A stretch of DNA of 64,000 bases from Candidatus Saccharimonadota bacterium (lineage in GTDB: Bacteria; Patescibacteriota; Saccharimonadia; Saccharimonadales; Saccharimonadaceae). The notes under the pieces are model-generated. The model searched no databases. It was not told where the DNA came from and saw only the letters and a program-made list of their open reading frames with translations. Where the stretch lies: the NCBI GenBank assembly GCA_017431955.1, contig JAFRKC010000007.1, forward strand, positions 53,870-117,869, read 5' to 3'. A program made the position numbers and the translations under genes. This document shows positions 8,431-16,043 of the stretch, one piece after another; positions within the stretch are counted from its first letter, which is position 1, and each line of letters starts with the position of its first letter.

Positions 8431-9243
8431 ATGAACACATTTTTTACCACCAAAGATCCACTTGATAAAATTATCTCTGAAACTATCCCTGATAAAGAAA
8501 TCTTGGAGAGCAAACATATTATCACCGGCTGGACTAATATTGTGATCGAGGTCACCACCAAAGACAGTGCTTTCTTCTTCCGTTTTCCACGCAATCCATT
8601 TTGGTCCAGAATGATCGTGAAAGATGCCAAAGTCTGCAACTTTGTCGAAGGTAAAACTAGTTTTTATACTCCGCAAATGAAGCTCTGTTATGATTCCAAA
8701 AACCGCCCTTTTTCTATGCACAAAAAAATCGAGGGCTACACCCTCGGCGACAGAATTTATCATCTCTCCCATACCACTCTCACTGCTTCCGCCTACAGTA
8801 TTGCCAAATTTATCAAAGAACTTTCTAGTATCGACCTCACCAACGCCCCAGATGAAGTCAAATACCCTCTTTCTAAATTCTTAAAAGAATTAGATGATTT
8901 ACACTACAAAAATCACCTTCCAGAAGACCACAAATATATCTCCAAAACCGAACAGCCAAAGCTCGTCCATGGCGACCTTAACCTCGGCAATGTCCTTTTA
9001 AATGACAAAGACGAAGTCATCGGCTTTATCGATTTTTGCTTCGCCGGCACCGGTAATCCTAACATGGATGTTTCTCGTATCCTTTCCCGTCCTACCCCAG
9101 ACAATTTCCGAGAGGCCATGCTAAAAGAATTCGGCGACGCAAACGAAATCGACCAAATGAAAAACATCTGGCAACGTATTGATGCCGGCTACGCTGACCA
9201 CATTCGCACCAATTTCCCAGAAATCACCTTACCTACGCTCTAG
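8431..9243 (+). CDS. APH/choline-kinase family phosphotransferase
   Basis: 270 residues with the catalytic loop HGDLNLGN at 180-187 and the metal-binding IDF at about 200 (GFIDFCFAGTGNPNMDVSR). These mark the aminoglycoside phosphotransferase/choline kinase superfamily. The substrate could be choline, a sugar, an amino acid or an antibiotic; nothing here decides. Transcribed divergently from the small kinase. Its last 11 bases overlap the convergent gene 9233-10039. Confidence 0.8.
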   Translation: MNTFFTTKDPLDKIISETIPDKEILESKHIITGWTNIVIEVTTKDSAFFFRFPRNPFWSRMIVKDAKVCNFVEGKTSFYTPQMKLCYDSKNRPFSMHKKIEGYTLGDRIYHLSHTTLTASAYSIAKFIKELSSIDLTNAPDEVKYPLSKFLKELDDLHYKNHLPEDHKYISKTEQPKLVHGDLNLGNVLLNDKDEVIGFIDFCFAGTGNPNMDVSRILSRPTPDNFREAMLKEFGDANEIDQMKNIWQRIDAGYADHIRTNFPEITLPTL

Positions 9244-10039
9244 CTTTAAAATATTTTTTCTTTGCTTCCCTTATCTCAGCCTCATCATATTCTTCTGGAA
9301 TTTCATCAATCACCATATATTTTCGCCAAATTTTTAGAGCATCCTTAATCTTGCCATCAAAAATCGAATCTTTACTCCACACATTCCACATCACGACATT
9401 CATTTCGCCGAAGTTATTTGCATAAAATTCTAAAGCAACTTGTGTAGCGCGCACAAATTCCTCTTCTGTCTCTTTCGTATGACGCCATTCCCTCTTTTCC
9501 AAAAAACGTGCTGTTATCTCTGGAGAAACCGCAATCAAGCTCATCCAAAAACTATACTTTTGCTCTAAAAGCATCTTCATTAAGATTGCTTCCATCTTTG
9601 GATCAAGCAACGTCACGTCCAAAATCAAATCACACCGGAGAGAAATCAACCCTTTAATCACCAAAAACATCATAATCGTAGCAAACTCATCTGTCATTTT
9701 CCTTAAATCTTTTTCACCATATTCTGCCACAATCTCTTTAAAATGCGGATGATATTCTACAAATTTTCTCGCTGCCACCAACACTGGGCGAGCTTTTTTT
9801 GCTTTAAAGTACTCTTCTACCGCCGGCAAAAGCTGCGAAGTTTTACCCGATCCGGATTGCCCTGTAATACGCACAAATTCTCCACCAAAAGTAGCATCTT
9901 TACTCCATTCAAGCACCACTTTTTTTGCAATTTTCTCATATTCGGCCACCTCAACCTGCCACTCCTTTTTCACCTGACTCGGCCAATGCGCTCGCATATA
10001 AGCCACAATTTGTGCTAAATCTTCACTATCTCCAGACAT
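9233..10039 (-). CDS. P-loop ATPase/kinase, zeta-toxin-like
   Basis: 268 residues with Walker A GQSGSGKT at 60-67, followed by LLPAVEEYFKAKKARPVLVAARKF and a DLILDVTLLDP segment. The arrangement (short helical N-terminus, P-loop, then a basic helix and an Arg-rich EKREWRHTKETEEEFVRATQ stretch) resembles zeta toxins and related small-molecule kinases. No epsilon-type antitoxin lies next to it, so a toxin role is doubtful. It overlaps the 3' end of the lipid kinase gene by 25 bases and is probably translated from the same message. Confidence 0.6.
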   Translation of the reverse strand: MSGDSEDLAQIVAYMRAHWPSQVKKEWQVEVAEYEKIAKKVVLEWSKDATFGGEFVRITGQSGSGKTSQLLPAVEEYFKAKKARPVLVAARKFVEYHPHFKEIVAEYGEKDLRKMTDEFATIMMFLVIKGLISLRCDLILDVTLLDPKMEAILMKMLLEQKYSFWMSLIAVSPEITARFLEKREWRHTKETEEEFVRATQVALEFYANNFGEMNVVMWNVWSKDSIFDGKIKDALKIWRKYMVIDEIPEEYDEAEIREAKKKYFKARA

Positions 10040-10917
10040 TTTTCCGCCTTTCTTATCTCAATTTTCTTCACATTTTTAAGCCTCACATACTCACCCTCAG
10101 CTTGAATTTCTACCTCGCCCGGCTCCACAAATTCCAAAACATCGCCCTTCGTATCTTTCCCTGGCACTTTATACAAAATACTCTTTGCCATCAAGCCAAA
10201 CAAACGCCAAAAACTGCCCAGTCTTGCCGTTGCACTCTGAAAAACCTGTCTTTTCAAATACCAATCTCTCCCCTTCATCACGCCAGCCATCGATTTACCA
10301 TTGAGCGCTACATAATCTGTAGTTTTTTCCGACATCTCCATGCCATTTAACAAAAACTTTGGTATAAAAGTCCTAATATTTTTATTTTTAAAATACCAAT
10401 TCGCCAGTACTTTCCACGAAAAAACTGGCGTCTTCTTCCCGCCTTGCAACTTTTTCCTAGTTTTTTTATCATCAAAAACCTCTGTCGCTTCTGCAAAAAG
10501 CCCTATCGTTACATAACCGATCGAATAGCGCCAGTGTTTCCCATCCACAATTGTTTCAAGCGGCCAAACTTTCACCGGTTTTCTCTCTAAAATATCTTCT
10601 AATTTCTTAACTTTAAAAATCTTGGCTAGATCATTAAAATTACCATACCCAAGTATGCCAAACTTAATCTTCCCGCCAAATTTCATCGCCGCATTTAGCG
10701 CAATCGCCGAAGTTCCATCTCCGCCAGCCGAAGCTAAAGTATCTCCATCTTGCAAAATTTTTGCTAAATCATCAGCATTCTTATCTAAGCCAATCGGTTT
10801 AACTTCATATTTGCCAATCGTCCAACCCTTCAAATCATGCACTTTATTTAGCACATCCTTTTTAACCTGCCCAAATTTTGAAGATCTCGGATTGTAAACA
10901 AGAATCAATCTTTGCAT
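10015..10917 (-). CDS. Diacylglycerol kinase catalytic-domain protein
   Basis: 300 residues of the DAGK/YegS lipid kinase type. An N-terminal VYNPRSSKFG strand and loop is followed by the nucleotide motif AGGDGTS at 64-70 and GYGNFNDLAKIF (the usual GTxNDxA is altered to GNFNDLA). The C-terminal beta-sandwich region ends in a basic KNVKKIEIRKAEKC segment. Expected to phosphorylate a membrane lipid on the cytoplasmic side. Its ATG follows directly after the stop codon of the pilin-like gene, so the two are cotranscribed. Confidence 0.85.
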   Translation of the reverse strand: MQRLILVYNPRSSKFGQVKKDVLNKVHDLKGWTIGKYEVKPIGLDKNADDLAKILQDGDTLASAGGDGTSAIALNAAMKFGGKIKFGILGYGNFNDLAKIFKVKKLEDILERKPVKVWPLETIVDGKHWRYSIGYVTIGLFAEATEVFDDKKTRKKLQGGKKTPVFSWKVLANWYFKNKNIRTFIPKFLLNGMEMSEKTTDYVALNGKSMAGVMKGRDWYLKRQVFQSATARLGSFWRLFGLMAKSILYKVPGKDTKGDVLEFVEPGEVEIQAEGEYVRLKNVKKIEIRKAEKCLEIVKI

Positions 10918-11310
10918 TTAGTTGATGCCGCCTGGAATCAATAGGAATTGCAAAACTACATACATCACAGCATAGACAATCAGACCAATCACCACCTCAA
11001 GAATACGCCTTCTAGCCTTTGCTGCCTGCGCCTCATTGTCTCTTGCAGTAAGATATTGAATACCGGAAATCACAATGCCAAGCACCCCACCAACACCTAC
11101 ACCATACGTCAATATTTGCAAAATCAAACTCAGTATTGCTTTCATTGCACTACCATTGCCGTCATCACAGACCGTACCAAAAATATTTGTCTCAATTTCT
11201 TCAGAACCACTACCTAAATCGCAAGCGGCAAAAACTCTATTTGGTAACACGGCCGTCAAAATTCCGCAGCTCGCCACAACTCCAATTACTATTCCCAAAA
11301 TTTTCTTCAT
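10918..11310 (-). CDS. VirB2/TrbC-like pilin-type membrane protein
   Basis: 130 residues with a signal peptide ending near VFA-AC, a short acidic Cys-containing stretch, and two membrane segments (about 57-80 and 103-125). The cytoplasmic loop between them reads YLTARDNEAQAAKARRRILEVVIGL. The layout is the same as in the pilin-like genes at 40485-44243, about 30 kb away. AGGAGG precedes the ATG. It sits eight bases behind rpoD, an unexpected place for a secretion gene. Function inferred from family resemblance only. Confidence 0.75.
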   Translation of the reverse strand: MKKILGIVIGVVASCGILTAVLPNRVFAACDLGSGSEEIETNIFGTVCDDGNGSAMKAILSLILQILTYGVGVGGVLGIVISGIQYLTARDNEAQAAKARRRILEVVIGLIVYAVMYVVLQFLLIPGGIN

Positions 11311-11318
11311 CTCTCCTC

Positions 11319-12290
11319 CTATTTCAAATATTCGTGTAATTTTTTCATGTCTTTGTGCTTGCGAAGTTTCGATAAGGCCTTTGCCTCAATCTGACGAATA
11401 CGTTCCCTTGTCACCGAAAACTCTGCGCCCACTTCTTCCAAAGTGTGCGAGCGATCACCACCAATGCCAAAGCGCATCTTAATAATTTTTTGCTCTCTTT
11501 CCGAAAGCGTAGAAATAATTTCTGCCAGTTGTTCTTTCAAAATCTTTGTTGCTACTGAATCTTCTGGCGATTCCCTTTCTTCGTCCTCTACAAAATCACC
11601 CAGCACCGAATCTTCATCATCACCATCACGTCCCACCGAAGCATCAAGTGAAGCAATATCCTGCTTAATCTTCATCACATACTCAACTTTTTCAACTTCC
11701 ATATCTAATTCTTTAGCGATTTCTTCATTAGTCGGCTCACGGTTTAGCTCGGTAGTGAGTTTGCGTGTAGTTCTAAGTACTTTGTTAATTGTCTCTACCA
11801 TATGCACTGGAATACGAATCGTTCTAGCTTGATCCGCAATCGCGCGCGTAATTGCCTGGCGAATCCACCAAGTAGCATAAGTTGAAAACTTAAAGCCTTT
11901 TTCTGGATCAAATTTTTCTACTGCGCGGAGTAACCCGGTATTTCCTTCCTGAATCAAATCCAAAAAGTCCAATCCTCTACCCGAATAGCGTTTTGCAATC
12001 GAAACAACGAGACGCATATTGGCTTCCACCATTTTGTCTTTAGCTTTTTTATCACCTTTTAACACCCTGTGAGCTAAATCCAACTCTTCCTCTGGGCTAA
12101 GCAAAGGGATTTTGCCTATCTCACGAAGATACAGACGCACCGAGTCATCTGCAAAAGCGTCAACATTATCAACCGTAATCTCGAGATCTTCATCCGAGAG
12201 TTCTTCTTCATCTTCTAGTTCGTCCATACCAGGCTCTAACGGCTCTAATACGGCACTATTTTTTAAGTTTTCGTCTTCTTCTAAATCCAT
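11319..12290 (-). CDS. rpoD: Primary sigma factor of RNA polymerase (sigma-70)
   Basis: 323 residues, a compact RpoD. An acidic N-terminal region (about 1-48) replaces region 1.1. Region 1.2 begins [18 protein letters not shown]. Region 2 includes [37 protein letters not shown] and [17 protein letters not shown]. Region 4 has the helix-turn-helix [20 protein letters not shown] near the C-terminus. It directs RNA polymerase to the TGnTATAAT-type promoters seen throughout the window. It follows dnaG, as in the classical rpsU-dnaG-rpoD operon. It also has its own -10 box eight bases before the ATG. Confidence 0.98.
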   Translation of the reverse strand: MDLEEDENLKNSAVLEPLEPGMDELEDEEELSDEDLEITVDNVDAFADDSVRLYLREIGKIPLLSPEEELDLAHRVLKGDKKAKDKMVEANMRLVVSIAKRYSGRGLDFLDLIQEGNTGLLRAVEKFDPEKGFKFSTYATWWIRQAITRAIADQARTIRIPVHMVETINKVLRTTRKLTTELNREPTNEEIAKELDMEVEKVEYVMKIKQDIASLDASVGRDGDDEDSVLGDFVEDEERESPEDSVATKILKEQLAEIISTLSEREQKIIKMRFGIGGDRSHTLEEVGAEFSVTRERIRQIEAKALSKLRKHKDMKKLHEYLK

Positions 12291-12298
12291 TGCTTAAA

Positions 12299-12304
12299 AG
12301 TATA
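12299..12304 (-). promoter_or_regulatory. -10 box of rpoD
   Basis: TATACT on the minus strand, eight bases before the rpoD ATG; no extended TG. Confidence 0.45.
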
Positions 12305-12347
12305 ACTAAATTTCTCAAAAAATCAAGCAAACAAAGCGCTTACTTTT

Positions 12348-13961
12348 CTATTTCTTCTCTGTTTTTTGCAAATCTTGTATTTTTTGCAAAATTTCATTAA
12401 CTTTATCTTCTTCGTCATCGCTAAGACTACTGAGTTTAGCCTTAAGCTCCTCAATTTCTATATCCACAATTTTATCTTTAGCTTTCTTATTTAGTTCCTC
12501 AAACTCAATCTCTAGATTCTCCTTCGTCCAGCCATTATAAAACTTCTCAAAAACCATCTCTAGTTCTGCCAACTTATCTTTTTCTTTTGGAATTTCAAAA
12601 TCCTCAGCATCGCCCACCTTGCCATAAATCAAAATCGCCAAAATTCGATCCAAAATCCCATCATTTTTCCTGCCATTTCCTGTTATTTTTATTTCTTTTA
12701 ATCTCCTTTTGGCATCTCCTTTAGCTTCGCTAAGATCGCTCATTTCTACATTCAGTTTCTCCGCCACCAACTGTCTATAATGTCGTTGTCGCACCTTCGG
12801 TAAATATTTCAAAAGCTCCATCGCAAGATCCGAATATTCTTGCTTCCCATCTGCTGTTTTAAGATCAAATCTCTCTTCATATTTTTCTAACAACCAATCT
12901 ACCGCCGGCATTCGTTTCTCTACCGCCTTCATCCACAAATCTGCGCTTTTTTGAATCAATTCATCCGGATCCTTCGCTCCACCATAATCCGAAATCACAG
13001 ACAGCTTAATCCCTAAATCACCCGCCATTTTAATCGCTCGTTCTGTAGCTTTTACCCCTGCTTCATCACCATCATAAGCCAGCCTAATATCATCAGTTAA
13101 CTTAGACAAGGCCTTAAGATGCATCTCCGTCATTGCCGTTCCGCTTGTCGCCACTGCTTCTCTCACCCCAGCCTGATGGCTAGATATTACATCCATGTTC
13201 CCTTCCACAATTACTACAAAACCATTTTTCCTGATTGCTTCCTTCGCCTGATAAAATCCAAAAATAAATCTTCCCTTATTAAAAAGCAAAGTTTCTGGCG
13301 TATTTAAATATTTTGGTTCAGACTTGTCGAGCACTCGCGCCGTAAAACCAATCACATTCCCAGTTGTATCGATAAATGGCACCATCATTCTCCCCCTAAA
13401 CATGTCGCCATTGAAACGATTGAGCAGCCCCGCATCCGCCATTTCCTGTCTCGAAAAACCTTTTTTCATCAAAAATTCTACCAAGGCTTTTCCTTCTTTT
13501 GGAGAATAGCCAATCCTAAAATCTTTTACCGTCGCACGATTCAAATTTCTCTTATAAAACACATACTCACAAACTGGCTTATTTTTCGCCAAGCATACCT
13601 GATAATACTTACAGGCAAGCTCCAGTGCTTCTTTTGCCCGCGCTTTTTTCTTCGAAACCTCTTTATCACCACCCTTATACTTAGATAAATCCACCCCCGC
13701 CTGCGCCGCCAATTTTTCTAATGCCTCTCTAAAAGAAATCCCCTCAACTTCCATCACAAAAGAAAAAATATCGCCGCCTCTATTAGCCGAAAAATCATGC
13801 CAAATTCCCTTTTCTGGTGACACCATAAAGCTAGGCGTCTTGTCCACGCCCCAAGGAGAATGCCCTTCAAAAGTCCTTCCTTTACGCTTCAGCTCGATAT
13901 ATTGCCCAACTACATCTTCAATTGCCAACCGCGCCCTAATTTCCTCCTTCGCGTCATTCAT
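12348..13961 (-). CDS. dnaG: DNA primase DnaG lacking zinc ligands
   Basis: 537 residues. It synthesises RNA primers for the replication fork. The N-terminal CHC2 zinc domain is present in outline (RKGRTFEGHSPWGVDKTPSF), but the Cys/His positions are replaced: CPFH has become SPWG, and CFGCG has become DFSANRG. All four zinc ligands appear lost. The Toprim core is intact, with VIVEGNMDV near residue 250 and AYDGDEAG near 294. The C-terminal helicase-interaction part is highly charged. The ATG at 13961 has a TGATATACT box six bases upstream. Confidence 0.95.
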   Translation of the reverse strand: MNDAKEEIRARLAIEDVVGQYIELKRKGRTFEGHSPWGVDKTPSFMVSPEKGIWHDFSANRGGDIFSFVMEVEGISFREALEKLAAQAGVDLSKYKGGDKEVSKKKARAKEALELACKYYQVCLAKNKPVCEYVFYKRNLNRATVKDFRIGYSPKEGKALVEFLMKKGFSRQEMADAGLLNRFNGDMFRGRMMVPFIDTTGNVIGFTARVLDKSEPKYLNTPETLLFNKGRFIFGFYQAKEAIRKNGFVVIVEGNMDVISSHQAGVREAVATSGTAMTEMHLKALSKLTDDIRLAYDGDEAGVKATERAIKMAGDLGIKLSVISDYGGAKDPDELIQKSADLWMKAVEKRMPAVDWLLEKYEERFDLKTADGKQEYSDLAMELLKYLPKVRQRHYRQLVAEKLNVEMSDLSEAKGDAKRRLKEIKITGNGRKNDGILDRILAILIYGKVGDAEDFEIPKEKDKLAELEMVFEKFYNGWTKENLEIEFEELNKKAKDKIVDIEIEELKAKLSSLSDDEEDKVNEILQKIQDLQKTEKK

Positions 13962-13967
13962 ATCTAA

Positions 13968-13976
13968 AGTATATCA
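13968..13976 (-). promoter_or_regulatory. Extended -10 box of dnaG
   Basis: TGATATACT on the minus strand, six bases before the dnaG ATG. Divergent from the promoter at 14007-14015. Confidence 0.6.
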
Positions 13977-14006
13977 TAGCTAACTCCACAATTTTTTCAC
14001 ACTTTA

Positions 14007-14015
14007 TGCTACAAT
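14007..14015 (+). promoter_or_regulatory. Extended -10 box of the 14022 gene
   Basis: TGCTACAAT ending six bases before the ATG at 14022. Confidence 0.55.
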
Positions 14016-14021
14016 AAAACC

Positions 14022-14663
14022 ATGAACAATTTGGATTACTTGAATCAGATTTCTGCTTCCACCACTCCTCAGCCACAACAAAAATCTACTGGTGGACTTT
14101 TTTCCAAAAAATTCATCTTTATCATGGTTGGATTAGTTGTCCTTGCTATTCTTATCATGATTTTAGGCAGCATTCTCGGAAAGTCCAACCACAAAGATAA
14201 AGACGCCGTGGAGCGTGTCAGTACCCGCATTACTAATCTCATGACCATCACTCAAGACTACGGGCGAATCACTAAATCATCAAATCTACGTTCTCTTAAC
14301 GCATCTCTTTACAGTACGCTAAACAATACTTCCGTCAATCTTTCTCCTGTCATGACAACCGTATACGAAATAAACGAAGAGACCGCCAATGCCGACATCG
14401 CCGCCGAAGAAGAAGAAAACCTAAATAGCCTAAAATCCAATCTTGATTACGCCAAGCTCAACGGCCTTCTCGATCGTACTTATTCCCGCGAAATTACACT
14501 CCAAGTTAGTCTGCTCCTTTCTCTCGAAGCAGAAGCCTCCGAACGCACCAAGGATACAAACATCCAAAACATCCTCAACGAATCATACAGCAACCTTTCA
14601 ACTCTCTACACCAAATTTTCCGAATATTCTGAAGCCTCTGGCAACGTTCGCAGTTCCAACTAA
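14022..14663 (+). CDS. Unknown single-span membrane protein
   Basis: 213 residues, family not recognised. A Gln/Thr-rich cytoplasmic start of about 30 residues is followed by one strong membrane helix (FIFIMVGLVVLAILIMILG, about 31-49). The outside part is predicted to be mainly helical and rich in Ser, Asn and Glu, with no Cys. It is transcribed away from dnaG and is followed by mscL, which has its own promoter. Confidence 0.8.
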   Translation: MNNLDYLNQISASTTPQPQQKSTGGLFSKKFIFIMVGLVVLAILIMILGSILGKSNHKDKDAVERVSTRITNLMTITQDYGRITKSSNLRSLNASLYSTLNNTSVNLSPVMTTVYEINEETANADIAAEEEENLNSLKSNLDYAKLNGLLDRTYSREITLQVSLLLSLEAEASERTKDTNIQNILNESYSNLSTLYTKFSEYSEASGNVRSSN

Positions 14664-14680
14664 TCTCTTTCTGATTTTTG

Positions 14681-14689
14681 TGCTATAAT
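14681..14689 (+). promoter_or_regulatory. Extended -10 box of mscL
   Basis: TGCTATAAT ending six bases before the mscL ATG at 14696; a textbook leaderless arrangement here. Confidence 0.65.
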
Positions 14690-14695
14690 TGCCTC

Positions 14696-15163
14696 ATGGA
14701 AAAAGCAACTGATAAACTCAAAAAAATTACCAAAAAAGAACATCCTATTTTAAAGGAGTTCAAAGAATTTATTAACCGTGGTAGCGTCGTAGATCTCGCC
14801 GTAGGCATGGTCGTTGGTGCCGCTTTCACCGCCATCGTCACTTCCCTCGTCAACGACGTCGTTATGCCAGTCATCTCAATGATCATTGGTGGTTTCGATT
14901 TCACCAATCTACAAGTCACCATCCCAGCCTATGTAGACGGTATCGAACCAGCAACCATTAAATATGGTAACTTCATCCAAGCAGCTATCAATTTCCTCGT
15001 TATCGCCTTTGTTATCTTCATGATGGTTCGCATTATCAACAAACTTAATCGCAAAAAATCCGATAAGCCTCAAGAGGTTGTCGATAAAACCGCCGAAAAA
15101 CAAGAAGACGAACAAATTGTTATTCTCCGCGAAATCCGCGATTCTCTCAAAAAGAAAAAATAA
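14696..15163 (+). CDS. mscL: Large-conductance mechanosensitive channel
   Basis: 155 residues. MscL opens under membrane tension to release solutes during osmotic downshock. The N-terminal helix and first membrane span read EFKEFINRGSVVDLAVGMVV, matching the family signature, with VTSLVNDVVMPVIS continuing it. The second span is about residues 98-120 (FLVIAFVIFMMVRIINKL). A charged C-terminal bundle follows. The ATG at 14696 was chosen over an earlier in-frame ATG at 14678 because the -10 box (14684-14689) lies between them. Confidence 0.97.
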   Translation: MEKATDKLKKITKKEHPILKEFKEFINRGSVVDLAVGMVVGAAFTAIVTSLVNDVVMPVISMIIGGFDFTNLQVTIPAYVDGIEPATIKYGNFIQAAINFLVIAFVIFMMVRIINKLNRKKSDKPQEVVDKTAEKQEDEQIVILREIRDSLKKKK

Positions 15164-15174
15164 CACAAGCTTTA

Positions 15175-15243
15175 TTGACAAAAAGCATAAGCTGTGCTAT
15201 AATAAAAAAATACCTCTAAATCCCTACCTCCTGTAGGGATTTA
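15175..15243 (+). ncRNA. Consensus promoter firing into a short hairpin; possible tiny RNA
   Basis: TTGACA (15175-15180), a 17-base spacer and TGCTATAAT (15195-15203) make a near-perfect sigma-70 promoter. Only about 35 bases of possible transcript follow before AAATCCCTA-CCTCCTG-TAGGGATTT (about 15219-15243) and a T-rich stretch. No start codon with a frame of any length follows, and the next gene converges from the right. Either a very short RNA is made or the hairpin controls read-through. Confidence 0.45.
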
Positions 15244-15543
15244 TTTTTCCATCTCTTTTGTCAAATTGTAACTTAATCTCACTAAGTCGGCTATTTCGTT
15301 ATCACTTAATTGCCCGCTCATCACAATTTCAATCCCACCTTTACCAAAATATCTACTTTCCATCACAGACTCATACTTCCCGCTTAGCAATCTACCTAAT
15401 TTTTCGTCTGTTCTCACCTCTATTGTATTTGGCCCTACTATCAAAAATACTCGACCTTCCGGCACTGAATAGAGCGCACCTCGTCTCTCGTTTTTCTCAA
15501 CAAACTCGCCGATTCCACTTACTTCATGAATGTCAAATACCAT
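15241..15543 (-). CDS. Small protein, MmcQ/YjbR-like
   Basis: 100 residues. The pattern VFLIVGPNTIEVRTDEKLG, then GGIEIVMSGQLSDNEIADLVRLSYNL at the end (split here), resembles the C-terminal half of MmcQ/YjbR DNA-binding-fold proteins, whose last helix reads DEELxxLIDxSYxL. Role unknown. The start overlaps the 3' end of orn by 25 bases, so the two genes share a message. Alternative: an unrelated small alpha/beta protein. Confidence 0.55.
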   Translation of the reverse strand: MVFDIHEVSGIGEFVEKNERRGALYSVPEGRVFLIVGPNTIEVRTDEKLGRLLSGKYESVMESRYFGKGGIEIVMSGQLSDNEIADLVRLSYNLTKEMEK

Positions 15544-16043
15544 TTCAACTCCTCAATCGAGCCATTAATATCGTCTAGCGCTCTGTGCGCTTCTTTTTTT
15601 ACGAATTTTTTACCTAGCGCGCCTTCAAAATAAACCTTCCACGCCGACACATCAAGCATACGATAATGAAGCGTTTTAGATAATTCTGACCATTCTTTAT
15701 CAATAAACTTACGGTCTTGATGTATCGAATTACCAGCCAATATCACTTCTTTTGAAAAATACTTTTTTACAAATTTCAAAAGCTCTTTTTCAACCTTACC
15801 CACTTCTTTTCCATCCGCATTTTGCGCCATCAACGCATCGCGCGATTCTGCGTTTTTCTCCCAAAACTCCCCCACCATACGCTTTTTTATTAATTCTTCC
15901 GACACTTTTACCACTGCCGTATATTCTGCAATCTGATTAAATTTAAAATCCGTGGCAATTGCTGCTACTTCCAAAATGCGATCTTTCTCTGGCGAAAGCC
16001 CTGTCATTTCTAGATCTACCCACAAAAGTTTTGCTTTTTTCAT
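15519..16043 (-). CDS. orn: Oligoribonuclease
   Basis: 174 residues, a DEDDh 3'-5' exonuclease that degrades 2-5 nucleotide RNAs and pGpG. Exo I WVDLEMTGL is at residues 8-16. Exo II is LAGNSIHQDRKFIDK. Exo III HRALDDI lies near residue 153. Length is normal. Its ATG overlaps the TAA of argS (TAATG), so expression is coupled. The DHH-like protein at 699-2423 has lost its catalytic motifs, so Orn may be the main nanoRNase here; this is an inference. Confidence 0.96.
   Translation of the reverse strand: MKKAKLLWVDLEMTGLSPEKDRILEVAAIATDFKFNQIAEYTAVVKVSEELIKKRMVGEFWEKNAESRDALMAQNADGKEVGKVEKELLKFVKKYFSKEVILAGNSIHQDRKFIDKEWSELSKTLHYRMLDVSAWKVYFEGALGKKFVKKEAHRALDDINGSIEELKWYLTFMK

Noticed and set aside
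9233-10039. Classical epsilon-zeta toxin-antitoxin pair
   Set aside because: No epsilon-like gene is adjacent; the neighbour is a lipid kinase in the same operon.
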